Source: Gemmatimonadota bacterium
Lineage (GTDB): Bacteria > Gemmatimonadota > Gemmatimonadetes > Gemmatimonadales > GWC2-71-9
DNA: 24,000 bases
Reading direction: 5' to 3'
NCBI GenBank assembly: GCA_024640185.1
Contig: JAHEFN010000003.1
Coordinates: forward strand, 1-24,000
This document shows, one piece after another, positions 15,866 through 23,120 of the stretch; the first letter of the stretch is position 1, and each line of letters begins with the position of its first letter. The translations under genes were made by a program, and so were the position numbers. Below the pieces are notes generated by a model. The model saw only the letters and a program-made list of their open reading frames with translations. It did no database searches and had not been told where the DNA came from.

Positions 15866-17118
15866 CCCTCAACCTCCGTCACGGTGTTCTGTTCGAGCAG
15901 CCACGCGAAGCACTTTTCCTCGCTGATCTGCCGTTCCAACTCGCCCAGTCGCTTGGCCTGTTCCAGCTCGGCGTAGAGCTTGCCGGCCTCGAGGCCGCGG
16001 GCGGCCGCCAACTCGCTCACCCGGGCATCGATCTCCTCTTCGGTAGCACGCAGGTTCTGGGCCGTCATGACCGCATCGAGAATCAATTCTCGCTTGACCT
16101 GCATTTCCGCCACCGGGCCGAATGACTTGGCGAACATCTCCGCCTGCTCGGCCTGGATCTGGTATCCCTCCGCGTAGGCCGCCATGACCCGACGCACCAG
16201 GGTCGGGGGGGCGGGCACCGCATTGGCCTCGGCCAGCTTCTGGATCAACTGCTCGCGCAGCCCCGCCTCCGCCGATCGCGTCGCCTCGGCCTCGAGATCC
16301 TCGCGGATCGCGGTTCGCAGCGCGGCGATCGAGTCGAACTTGCCGATGTCGGCGGCAAAGGCCTCGTCGAGCTCCGGGAGCAGCTTCTCCTTGACCTCAT
16401 GCAGGGTGACGCGCACCTGGCGGGCCTCACCACGCCGAGCCTCGTCGGGGTGGTCCTCCGGGAGTCGCACCTCGGCGTCGATCGTCTCCCCGGGCAGCAG
16501 GGTGAGGATCTTTTCCTCGAGGTCGGGAATCGCCTGGCCCTTGCCGATTTCCAGTGAATGGGGCGCGGCCTCGCCGACCGGCTCGCCGTCGGTGAGGTTG
16601 GCCACGGTGACGGAGACCAGGTGGCCATCCTTGGGACGGACCCCGTCCAACGGGCTCCATGTCGCCTTGCGATCCTGCAGTTGGGTCAACTGCTCCTCGA
16701 TCGCGTCATCGGTGACCGACTCGGCTGACCGGGTGAACGTGAAGCCGTCGGTGGTGGTGATCTCGATGGAGGGGACGACCTCGACCAACAAGGAGAAGGT
16801 GAGCGGCTTGCCCTCCTCGAAGCTCACATCACGGACCTGCGGGTCGCCGGTGGGCTTCAACTCGGTGTCGGCGAGGATCTGCTTCCAGCTGCTCTGCAGG
16901 GCGTCCTCGAGGACCGCCTGGCGGATCTCGGCCGAGAACTTCCGGCGGACGACCGGTTCGGGGGCGCGCCCCTTCCGGAATCCCGGGAGTCTGGCCCGCT
17001 TGGCATAGGTCTGGACGGCACGCCGCTCGGCGGCGGCGAGGTGGTCGACGGGGACGGTGACCGCCAGGGAGCGCGAGGCAACGTCCTGGTCGGTCGTTTC
17101 GTAGGTGATTTCAGTCAT
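15862..17118 (-). CDS. tig: Trigger factor, ribosome-associated chaperone and peptidyl-prolyl isomerase
   Basis: The 418-residue product has the ribosome-binding signature GFRKGRAP (46-53) in its N-terminal domain, a central FKBP-like region (about 150-240, divergent: VRPKDGHLVSV through VRLPEDH) and a long charged helical C-terminal domain forming the substrate cradle. Trigger factor binds near the ribosomal exit tunnel and protects nascent chains. The length is close to the E. coli protein (432). There is no Shine-Dalgarno before the ATG; a TTGACC-N18-TAGCTT promoter ends 8 nt upstream, so the message may be leaderless. It heads the tig-clpP(-clpX-engB) cluster and overlaps clpP by 4 bp. 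Confidence 0.97.
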   Translation of the reverse strand: MTEITYETTDQDVASRSLAVTVPVDHLAAAERRAVQTYAKRARLPGFRKGRAPEPVVRRKFSAEIRQAVLEDALQSSWKQILADTELKPTGDPQVRDVSFEEGKPLTFSLLVEVVPSIEITTTDGFTFTRSAESVTDDAIEEQLTQLQDRKATWSPLDGVRPKDGHLVSVTVANLTDGEPVGEAAPHSLEIGKGQAIPDLEEKILTLLPGETIDAEVRLPEDHPDEARRGEARQVRVTLHEVKEKLLPELDEAFAADIGKFDSIAALRTAIREDLEAEATRSAEAGLREQLIQKLAEANAVPAPPTLVRRVMAAYAEGYQIQAEQAEMFAKSFGPVAEMQVKRELILDAVMTAQNLRATEEEIDARVSELAAARGLEAGKLYAELEQAKRLGELERQISEEKCFAWLLEQNTVTEVEG

Positions 17119-17126
17119 AGCCCGGA

Positions 17127-17156
17127 AAGCTACCCGCCGCTGGAGGTGGCGGTCAA
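17127..17156 (-). promoter_or_regulatory. Candidate promoter of tig-clpP
   Basis: On the minus strand, TTGACC (17156-17151) is followed by an 18-nt spacer and TAGCTT (17132-17127). The -10 box ends 8 nt before the tig ATG. GCGGGTAGCTTTC around this box (17137-17125) is repeated exactly in front of tRNA-Leu at the same distance. Confidence 0.55.
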
Positions 17157-17202
17157 ATCTCGGCTCGGGACCGGGAAGCGGGGTCGGTGGGGGCTCCCGG
17201 CC

Positions 17203-17541
17203 TCAGGGCAGGGGGTAGGCCCGGCCTTCCATCGGGTCGCTGACCTCGACGGTGACCTTGGTGTCGCTGGGCGCGCCGATTCCGGGGAGGTCGGGCATCG
17301 CGATGGCGACCGCCCGGACCGAGGTCCGCAGGGCCCAGGATGCAGCGGGGGCACCCCCGGCGACCAGCAGGAGGACGGTGTCGGCCACCACCAACGGCTT
17401 GGTCCAGCGGTTGACGATCGCGCGGTCCCGTCGGAGGGCCACCAAGGCGATGAAGCCGAGATTGAGCACGATGAAGCCGGCGATGGCCACCGTGGTGATC
17501 AGGCTACCAAGAGAGTCGAGCAGGGCCAGGATAGGGTCCAT
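17203..17541 (-). CDS. Small membrane protein, unknown function
   Basis: I do not recognise it. Starting from the ATG at 17541, the product has 112 residues with two predicted membrane helices: one from about residue 9 to 36 (ITTVAIAGFIVLNLGFIALVAL) and one around 47-66 (VVADTVLLLVAGGAPAASWAL). A basic loop between them (RRDRAIVNRW) should face the cytoplasm. The C-terminal tail of about 45 residues is acidic and hydrophilic. The frame continues upstream, but the MDPILALLDSL start fits the protein best and sits 10 nt after a promoter-like CATTAT. It lies 84 bp upstream of tig on the same strand. Confidence 0.6.
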   Translation of the reverse strand: MDPILALLDSLGSLITTVAIAGFIVLNLGFIALVALRRDRAIVNRWTKPLVVADTVLLLVAGGAPAASWALRTSVRAVAIAMPDLPGIGAPSDTKVTVEVSDPMEGRAYPLP

Positions 17542-17551
17542 GCTGCCGCCG

Positions 17552-17581
17552 ATAATGAGGTTGTGAAGAGATATGTTCCAA
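17552..17581 (-). promoter_or_regulatory. Candidate promoter for the small membrane protein gene
   Basis: On the minus strand, TTGGAA (17581-17576), an 18-nt spacer and CATTAT (17557-17552) lie directly before the ATG at 17541, with 10 nt between the -10 box and the start codon. Each hexamer matches the general consensus at four of six bases. Confidence 0.35.
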
Positions 17582-17717
17582 CGATGCAACGAGGCCACCA
17601 CGACCGCAAGGGCGTGCGGCGCCATGTTGCGGACTGCGTCGTGGCGGGATCGCAGGGATGGCCCGCGTGGTGGCGGCACTGCGGGGCGGGGAAGGCCGGC
17701 GTCGAGGTTGCGCCAAC

Positions 17718-17746
17718 CCGGCGCGACTCCCGGCGCGACTCCCGGC
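17718..17746. repeat. 12-bp direct repeat, about 2.4 copies
   Basis: CCGGCGCGACTC occurs twice in a row (17718-17729 and 17730-17741), followed by CCGGC. It sits in the 262-bp region between the divergent starts at 17541 and 17804, which otherwise shows no gene or RNA. It may be chance duplication in GC-rich DNA or a repressor site. Confidence 0.6.
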
Positions 17747-17803
17747 TGGCTCTGGGCATCGAAGGGGGTGTCGCCACCTCTTCATCACCCAGGAGTGCTG
17801 TCC

Positions 17804-18994
17804 ATGTCGATGTCGATGCCGGTTCCTCTCCAGGCCGCCCTGCTGTTGGTGTGTTGTGCCTGCTCGCGGCCGGACGACGCGCCGACCGACACCGTCCTCA
17901 CCGATTCGGCTGGTGTGACCATCGCCGCCACCTCGGCCACGGACCGGGTGCTGCCGTGGCGTTTTGACGAAGAGTTCACCCTTGGCGGCGAGGAATCAGG
18001 GCCCGGAGCATTCACCTCGGCATCGACCCGCACGGTGCAGACCAACGGGCGCGACCGAATTGTGGTGCTTGATGCCGCGAATGACCGGATCGAGATCTTC
18101 GATGGTGAGGGTCTCCACCGCCTCACCCTCGGCGGTCCGGGGTCGGGCCCCGGGGAGTTCACCTTCGCGATCGAATTGCTCGACGCCGGGGAGGGCCGGG
18201 TTGGCGTGACGGATCTGGCGAAGCGAGCGATCCTCCTCTGGTCATCCGACGGCACCCTCCTCGGAGAAACCAGGATCACTGATCCCTCGACCGGTTTGGG
18301 GCGAAGGGTCCTCCGTGGGGATACCACGGTCACCATGGTTGAGGCGCGTGACTCCCTCCGGATGGTCAATCGATTGGTGCGCGTGGTGGGCGAGGACACC
18401 ACCCTCATGGCCCGGTACGAGGGCCCCCCAGGGCAATTCGTCCAGCTCTCATGTGTCGCGGTCCAGATGCGGCCGATGTTCGCTCCGCGGCTCTCCTGGA
18501 CCAGTGGCGAGGGTGTGGTGGCTGCCGCCGTCACCTCGAAGTACGTGGTCAATCTCTATCGTGATGGTCGGTTGGTTCGGAGCCTCCGCCGGGCGATCGC
18601 ACCGACGGCGACCCAGCCGGGTGATGCCCTGCGCCAGTACCCCGACGGGTGGACGGTCCGGTTCGGTGGTGGCGGGGATGGCTGCACCATGGAGGGGAGC
18701 GAGGTGGCCGAAGCGACCGGCATGTCGCCATTCCTGCCGGTCATCGAGGACGCGGCCCTCGGGCCCGAGGGAACGGTGTGGGTCCGCCGCCATCGCTTCC
18801 CGGGTGAGCCGCCGATCGTGGACCTCTTCGACCCGGAGGGCTCCTACCTCGGAACCGTACATGGCCGCGGATTGCCACTGGGGTGGTTGGGGAGCGATCG
18901 GGTCTTGCTGCCGATCGAGGATCAGGAGAGCGGGGTGACCAGGATCGGGGTCTATCGGGTGTCGCGAGATGGGAGTGTGGCTGACCCTTCCTGA
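17804..18994 (+). CDS. Lipoprotein with six-bladed beta-propeller
   Basis: The 396-residue product starts at 17804 with AGGAG 8 nt upstream. The leader is short, and the likely lipid-anchored residue is Cys20 (CCAC; the Cys run at 17-20 makes the exact site uncertain). The mature protein shows propeller-blade repeats: RIVVLDAANDRIEIFDGEG (about 85-103), GRVGVTDLAKRAILLWSSDG, YVVNLYRDGRLVRS, GTVWVRRHRF...IVDLFDPEGSYLGTVHG. Together with the GSGPGEF turns this resembles the NHL/6-bladed propeller lipoproteins common in Gemmatimonadota; that comparison is from memory. It probably acts at the envelope as a binding or scaffold protein, and no catalytic site is visible. The M28 peptidase gene follows after 140 bp. 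Confidence 0.78.
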   Translation: MSMSMPVPLQAALLLVCCACSRPDDAPTDTVLTDSAGVTIAATSATDRVLPWRFDEEFTLGGEESGPGAFTSASTRTVQTNGRDRIVVLDAANDRIEIFDGEGLHRLTLGGPGSGPGEFTFAIELLDAGEGRVGVTDLAKRAILLWSSDGTLLGETRITDPSTGLGRRVLRGDTTVTMVEARDSLRMVNRLVRVVGEDTTLMARYEGPPGQFVQLSCVAVQMRPMFAPRLSWTSGEGVVAAAVTSKYVVNLYRDGRLVRSLRRAIAPTATQPGDALRQYPDGWTVRFGGGGDGCTMEGSEVAEATGMSPFLPVIEDAALGPEGTVWVRRHRFPGEPPIVDLFDPEGSYLGTVHGRGLPLGWLGSDRVLLPIEDQESGVTRIGVYRVSRDGSVADPS

Positions 18995-19094
18995 CATTTC
19001 ACACCCGCGTCAATCTTGGCGACCAGGATGATTGGGGAGCGGCGGGGCGCGGGCTGATGTGAGAGGCGGGACCGCAGGCGATGATACTCGGCTC

Positions 19095-19100
19095 TATTAT
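19095..19100 (+). promoter_or_regulatory. Candidate -10 box (TATTAT) before the M28 peptidase gene
   Basis: TATTAT matches five of six bases of the general -10 consensus and lies 34 nt before the ATG at 19135. No matching -35 is seen 16-18 nt upstream. Confidence 0.3.
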
Positions 19101-19134
19101 CCCCAGATCCAAGTCCCCTACCGGAGCGGGTGTC

Positions 19135-20289
19135 ATGCGTGGTGTGCTCATCGGATTGTCAGTCATCTGTGGTCTGGTCCCGCTCGCAGCGCAGGGCGCG
19201 CGTCCAGAGATGGTGGAAGACCGCACCAACGTGGAGCGGCTCCTCCGGACGCTGGCTCACGACTCCATGGAGGGGCGCGCCACTGCAACACCCGGCGCCG
19301 CGCGTGCGGCCCAATTCATCGCTGCCGAAATGCACCGCATCGGCCTGAGCCCAATGGGGGATGACGGCTATTTCCAGCGGGTCCCAATGGCGATGGTGGC
19401 CTCGAATCGTCCCCCGCGGGCACCGAGAGGATGCGTAGCCGGGACCTTCCGCCCCCAGACCGATACCATGGCCACTCCCCTGTGGCGCTGTGCCGGCGCT
19501 GATGGTGGCCCGGAGAGTTTTCGGGTGCCGCCGGTGTCGCCACCACGCCTCACCAGCGTGGCCTCGTTCACGGCCCGAGACTCGATGCCGGCCGCCGCAC
19601 GTCGCCTGGGTCGCAACGTTGTCGGGATGATCCCTGGGAGCGACCCCGATCTCACGGAAGAAGTCATCCTGGTCATGGCGCACTACGACCATCTGGGCAT
19701 CCGTGCCCCGGGCGTGGGCGGCGACTCGATCTACAACGGGGCGGACGACGACGCGTCAGGGACGGTGGCGGTGATGGAGATCGCCAGGGCGATGATGGCC
19801 GGCCCGCGTCCCAAGCGGACGATCCTCTTCGCGGCGATGACCGGCGAGGAGATGGGATTGGTGGGGACCCGGTACTTCATCGACCATCCGCCGATCTCGC
19901 TCGATCGCGTGGTCGCCGGCTTCGAAATCGAGATGATCGGTCGCCCTGACTCCCTCGCCGGCGGGTGGGGGAAGGCCTGGCTCACCGGCTATGAGCGCTC
20001 GACGATGGGTGACATGCTCCGGGACAACGGCATCCCGATCGTCCCCGATCCGAGGCCCGACCAGAACTTCTTCCGGCGGAGCGACAACTACGCCTTCGCC
20101 CGGATGGGGATCGTCGCCCACACCCTCTCGACCTTCAACCTCCACTCCGACTATCACCGTCCTTCGGACGAGGCTGACGCGATGGACTTCGGCCACATGA
20201 CCGCGGTGATCGCCGCCGCGGCCGAAGCCGTCCGTCACCTCGCGGATGGGCCGACGCCGGCGTGGCATCCTGGCGGCAAGCCGGAATAG
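19135..20289 (+). CDS. Exported M28-family zinc metallopeptidase
   Basis: The 384-residue product has a signal peptide cut after A19 (mature Gln20). The M28 di-zinc set is complete: H183 (MAHYDHLG), bridging D205 (GADDDASG), catalytic E238 and zinc ligand E239 (TGEE), E266 (FEIEMIG, where many members have Asp) and H341 (SDYHRPSD). M28 enzymes are aminopeptidases or carboxypeptidases acting in the periplasm or outside the cell. The start at 19135 was chosen because GGAG lies 8 nt upstream and a signal peptide follows directly; an ATG at 19081 would add 18 residues that hide the signal. A segment around 85-150 containing two Cys (100, 119) separates the N-terminal helices from the catalytic core and resembles a small insert. 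Confidence 0.92.
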   Translation: MRGVLIGLSVICGLVPLAAQGARPEMVEDRTNVERLLRTLAHDSMEGRATATPGAARAAQFIAAEMHRIGLSPMGDDGYFQRVPMAMVASNRPPRAPRGCVAGTFRPQTDTMATPLWRCAGADGGPESFRVPPVSPPRLTSVASFTARDSMPAAARRLGRNVVGMIPGSDPDLTEEVILVMAHYDHLGIRAPGVGGDSIYNGADDDASGTVAVMEIARAMMAGPRPKRTILFAAMTGEEMGLVGTRYFIDHPPISLDRVVAGFEIEMIGRPDSLAGGWGKAWLTGYERSTMGDMLRDNGIPIVPDPRPDQNFFRRSDNYAFARMGIVAHTLSTFNLHSDYHRPSDEADAMDFGHMTAVIAAAAEAVRHLADGPTPAWHPGGKPE

Positions 20290-20381
20290 TCGACGGGTCG
20301 CGGAATGCCCTCCCGTCCCGCGATGACGAATGGGGGGCGGGTGTCACGAACCTTCTCACCTCGAACGAGGCTGCCGTGAAG

Positions 20382-20489
20382 ATGCTCCCGGTCGGACGCA
20401 ACCGATTCCCGCTGCTCATGTTGGTGCTCGTGGTCCCCCCCGTGTGCGTCGCTGTCGCGCAGCAGGGCGCGGTGACCACCAACGGTTGA
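20382..20489 (+). CDS. Possible tiny exported peptide (35 residues)
   Basis: From the ATG at 20382, or a GTG two codons earlier at 20376 with GAGG 5 nt upstream, the frame encodes a basic start, a hydrophobic run (LLMLVLVVPPVCVAVA) and a VAVA|QQ site that fits signal peptidase, leaving only about 9 residues. It ends 16 bp before the GDCCVxC gene on the same strand. It may be a real micropeptide, a leader peptide or a remnant of a longer exported gene. I recognise no family. Confidence 0.3.
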   Translation: MLPVGRNRFPLLMLVLVVPPVCVAVAQQGAVTTNG

Positions 20490-20505
20490 ACCCGGAGGGA
20501 AGGAG

Positions 20506-20733
20506 ATGATGGAGCGCTTCTCACGTCTCACCTGTCCAGCGTGCGGCCACGCGGAACGACTCGCGATGCCGACGGATGCCTGCCTCTTCTTCCATGAGTG
20601 CGGCAAGTGCCATGCGATCCTGAGACCAGCAGCTGGCGACTGTTGTGTCTTCTGTTCGTTTGGCTCGGTGCCGTGCCCGCCGATCCAGTCGGGCGGTGCT
20701 GGATGTTGCGCGCCGGTGCCACCCCCAGACTGA
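20506..20733 (+). CDS. GDCCVxC-motif cysteine-rich small protein
   Basis: The 75-residue product has 11 Cys: CxxC at 10-13, C26, CxxC at 32-35, the signature GDCCVFC (44-50), C57 in VPCPPIQ and a CC pair at 67-68. This matches the small family named for its GDCCVxC motif, in which some members carry selenocysteine at the last position; here that position is Cys50. The function is not established. The pattern suggests metal (zinc, mercury or copper) or thiol chemistry in the cytoplasm, as no signal peptide is present. GGAGG at 20494-20498 and AGGAG directly before the ATG give a strong ribosome site; ATG 20509 is an equally possible start. The CC tail followed by a Pro-rich end may form an extra metal site. 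Confidence 0.82.
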   Translation: MMERFSRLTCPACGHAERLAMPTDACLFFHECGKCHAILRPAAGDCCVFCSFGSVPCPPIQSGGAGCCAPVPPPD

Positions 20734-20843
20734 ACCACGCCGGTCGAGGATAGCGCCACTTGCATCCCAAGAGGCTACAAGCCAACACGGCCCGCCAGGA
20801 ATCCCCCTGACTGGCCGCAGTAACGCATTGCCGTGCAACCAGA

Positions 20844-20925
20844 TACGAGCGCCGGGACTCGAACCCGGACGGGTCACCCCACAGGATCCTAAATCCTGCG
20901 CGTCTACCAGTTCCGCCACGCTCGC
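20844..20925 (-). tRNA. tRNA-Leu (anticodon UAG)
   Basis: On the minus strand the 82-nt sequence folds as a class II tRNA. The acceptor stem GCGAGCG pairs with CGCTCGT (last pair G1-U72), with A73 as discriminator. The D-arm carries GGCGGAACTGGTAGAC. The anticodon stem CAGGA/TCCTG closes the loop TTTAGGA, giving anticodon UAG for Leu codon CUA. A long variable arm (GGG-TGA-CCC) and T-arm CCGGG-TTCGAGT-CCCGG follow. The discriminator A and the long variable arm fit leucine. CCA is not encoded. A TAGCTT box ends 8 nt before the 5' end. Confidence 0.95.
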
Positions 20926-20931
20926 GTGGGA

Positions 20932-20944
20932 GAAAGCTACCCGC
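20932..20944 (-). promoter_or_regulatory. Candidate promoter core of tRNA-Leu
   Basis: The 13-mer GCGGGTAGCTTTC ends 6 nt before the tRNA 5' end and is identical, in the same position, to the one before tig. TAGCTT would be the -10 box. No clear -35 hexamer was found at 17-19 nt. Confidence 0.5.
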
Positions 20945-20977
20945 TCGACAGCCCTGCCTCCACTCGCCCTCGGTCGC

Positions 20978-20983
20978 TACAAT
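20978..20983 (+). promoter_or_regulatory. Candidate -10 box (TACAAT) for the small lipoprotein gene
   Basis: TACAAT matches five of six bases of the -10 consensus and would give a leader of about 65 nt before the ATG at 21055. No good -35 is found at normal spacing; TCGACA at 20945 is too far. The region is shared with the divergent tRNA-Leu promoter. Confidence 0.35.
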
Positions 20984-21054
20984 TCCTGTCGGCGAGACGC
21001 TCCCACCGTCGGGGGCCCGTTCTCTTTCTTCCATCCTGACCTGGACCGAGCACG

Positions 21055-21399
21055 ATGCACAAGCATTTCCTGACCCGATCGATTCTCCTCGTCCTCCTCC
21101 TCGGGGCCGTCACGGCCTGTGGCGACAGTCGTCTCGGCGACCTCACTGAGGGTATCGACCGCGACAGCGTCGCCGTCGTCATGGGGGTCGCCGACCCGGA
21201 CCACCAGGAGAACTACCTCAATCGGGGCGTCTTCTGGGAGATCCTCTACTACGCCGTCCCCGGTGGGGTCGCTGATACCGCGGCGCTCCGCCAGATGTCG
21301 CCGGTCGTGCTGACCGATGGCAAGGTCGCCGGCTGGGGGTGGGGGTTCCTCGAAGAGGCCGCTGTCGACAACGGCTTTGCGGTTCAGCCCGCGAAGTAG
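21055..21399 (+). CDS. Small lipoprotein, DUF3192/BamE(SmpA)-like
   Basis: The 114-residue product has a basic leader (MHKHFLTRS), a Leu-rich core and a lipobox VTAC with Cys22 as the probable lipid-anchored residue. The mature part, with the segments IDRDSVAVVMGVADPDHQ, WEILYYAVPG and VVLTDGKVAGWGWGFL, follows the order of the small alpha/beta fold of SmpA/OmlA (BamE) and DUF3192 proteins: a helix leading to 'MG.PD', a 'VLYY' strand, and 'G.V.GWG'. That comparison is from memory and is moderate in strength. If BamE-like, it would sit at the inner face of the outer membrane. It stands alone, divergent from tRNA-Leu, and ends at a strong hairpin. Confidence 0.7.
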   Translation: MHKHFLTRSILLVLLLGAVTACGDSRLGDLTEGIDRDSVAVVMGVADPDHQENYLNRGVFWEILYYAVPGGVADTAALRQMSPVVLTDGKVAGWGWGFLEEAAVDNGFAVQPAK

Positions 21400-21415
21400 C
21401 CGATGGTCCTCACGG

Positions 21416-21455
21416 CACGACGCCCGCCGACCCGATGGGGCCGGCGGGCGTCGTG
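21416..21455. terminator. Strong hairpin, probable bidirectional terminator
   Basis: A perfect 14-bp stem (21416-21429 with 21442-21455) is extended by three more pairs after one A-C mismatch and closed by the loop GATG. It lies between the convergent stops of the lipoprotein gene (21399) and htrA/degP (21472). No U-run follows on either strand, as is common in high-GC bacteria. Confidence 0.75.
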
Positions 21456-21471
21456 TATCCGGGATGGTGGC

Positions 21472-23094
21472 TTATTCGGGAACGACCAGGCGAATCCGCT
21501 CGATTCGTGAGGGCTGCTGCTCCGCGTTGGCGGGGAGGGGAGTGACGACAGTGACCGTCAGCACCCCGTTCCGGCCGCCGGCCGCCAGGGCCGCGCGATA
21601 GTCGGCTTCGGTCCGAACCGGCTTGCCCTCGATCTCGGTGATGATGTCGGGCAGTCGCCCATTCCGGGCGCAGCCGACCACCGGGCAGAGGTGAGCCGCC
21701 GCGGAGACCCGCGAGGCGACGCTCTTGACCAGCAATCCCCGAGTTCCGCGCGGCAGCGACCGCTCCCGAATGACTGCGTCGGTGATCGGTTCCACGGCGA
21801 CACCGAGGGCGTTGTCGGTCTCGGGGTCAACCGGGGGGGGCACCTCTTCGCTCGCAGACTTCTCCGGCTGATGGGCCCTGGTGGAATCCGCATCGACCCC
21901 GACGAGACGCACGGAGAACTCCCGGACGCCTTCGTCGCGAGCCACCGCGACCCGAACCGTCTCCCCCGGGGTCCGGAAGCCGACCACCTGTTGCAGCTGG
22001 GCGACGTACTTGACGGGGGTGCCGTCGACCATCGTGATCACGTCGCCGGCCCTGAGACCGGCCCGCTTGGCCGGTGAGTCATCGGTCGAGAAGTTGTCGA
22101 TCTTGACGCCGGCGATCGAGTCGAGGCCCAGATAGAGGGCATCCTCGGGTGTCGCGGTCCGCACGAAGACGCCCATCGCGGTGCGCTCGACATGGCCCAT
22201 GGTGATGATCTGGTTCATCACCGCCCGGGCCAGGTCAATCGGCACCGCGAAGGCGTAGCCGGCGTAGAACCCGGTCTCGGAGGCAATGGCGGAGTTGATG
22301 CCGATTACTTCGCCCCGGACGTTGACCAGCGGGCCACCCGAGTTGCCGCGGTTGATCGCCGCGTCGGTCTGGATGAAGTCCTGAATGTCGAGGTTCGACC
22401 GGTTGAGCGGGTCGAGTCCACGGCCCTTGGCCGAGACGATTCCCTGGGTCACCGAGAAGGTCAGCGAGTTGCCGAGCGGGTTCCCGATGGCCAAAACCCA
22501 CTCTCCCACCCGGACCGCGTCGGATGAGCCCAACGCCGCGGGGTTCAGTGCCGGGGCGGAGATCTTCAGCACGCCGACGTCGGTATCGGGGTCGCTGCCG
22601 ACCACCTCGGCCGGGAAGCTCCGACCGTCGAGGAGCCGAACCATGACCTCCGTGGCGCCCTCGATCACATGGTGGTTGGTGAGGATGTAGCCCTCGGCCG
22701 ACACCAGGAATCCCGAGCCGCTCGAGCGCTCGACCTGGCCCCGGCTCTGGTTGCCCTCGGGCTGTTGGAAGAACGGCTCGAATCCCGGCGGGATGACCTG
22801 ACGGCCCGTGGTCGCACTGCGGCGGGCGGGTCGTTCGGATTCGACGAAGACCACCGACGGCCGCACCGCCTCGGCCACCGCGGCGAAGGCTTCGGAGAGA
22901 TCGGCCAGCGGGCGGGCATCCGGGATCGTGGGTGCCGAGACCCGGGTGATCGTGGTGCCTCGGCCGCCCTGACCGGGATCCTGGGCGAGGGAGCTGCGCG
23001 GGATGTCGAGCACCCCGGCGAACAACAGGCCAAGGACAAAGGTGACCGCGACCAGGCCGCCAAACTTCAGGAGGTTTCTCGAGTGGTGTGACAT
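21472..23094 (-). CDS. degP: HtrA/DegP-type periplasmic serine protease with two PDZ domains
   Basis: The 540-residue product begins with a membrane-spanning leader (about 11-28); SLA|Q (35-38) could be cut, or the helix could stay as an anchor. The trypsin-like domain has H142 (TNHHVI), D172 (PDTDVGVLKI) and S252 (GNSGGPL). PDZ1 spans about 300-400 and PDZ2 about 425-525, separated by an acidic, Pro-rich linker. HtrA proteases degrade or refold damaged envelope proteins. PDZ2 is unusual: where a 'SPA..AGL' turn is expected it reads AAAHLCPVVGCARNG, adding Cys470 and Cys475. The gene starts 117 bp downstream of dnaK on the same strand, with AGGAAG 10 nt before the ATG. The symbol is generic: DegP, DegQ and DegS cannot be separated here. 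Confidence 0.95.
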   Translation of the reverse strand: MSHHSRNLLKFGGLVAVTFVLGLLFAGVLDIPRSSLAQDPGQGGRGTTITRVSAPTIPDARPLADLSEAFAAVAEAVRPSVVFVESERPARRSATTGRQVIPPGFEPFFQQPEGNQSRGQVERSSGSGFLVSAEGYILTNHHVIEGATEVMVRLLDGRSFPAEVVGSDPDTDVGVLKISAPALNPAALGSSDAVRVGEWVLAIGNPLGNSLTFSVTQGIVSAKGRGLDPLNRSNLDIQDFIQTDAAINRGNSGGPLVNVRGEVIGINSAIASETGFYAGYAFAVPIDLARAVMNQIITMGHVERTAMGVFVRTATPEDALYLGLDSIAGVKIDNFSTDDSPAKRAGLRAGDVITMVDGTPVKYVAQLQQVVGFRTPGETVRVAVARDEGVREFSVRLVGVDADSTRAHQPEKSASEEVPPPVDPETDNALGVAVEPITDAVIRERSLPRGTRGLLVKSVASRVSAAAHLCPVVGCARNGRLPDIITEIEGKPVRTEADYRAALAAGGRNGVLTVTVVTPLPANAEQQPSRIERIRLVVPE

Positions 23095-23120
23095 GCGTTC
23101 CGCTTCCTGCGTGTTGGGAT

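Noticed and set aside
20298..20323. Hairpin after the M28 gene as terminator
   Set aside because: The stem is only 6-7 bp with a long loop and no U-run; not distinguishable from chance in GC-rich DNA.
20506..20733. Selenoprotein with in-frame TGA
   Set aside because: The motif position used for selenocysteine in some relatives is a normal Cys codon here, and no in-frame TGA precedes the final stop.
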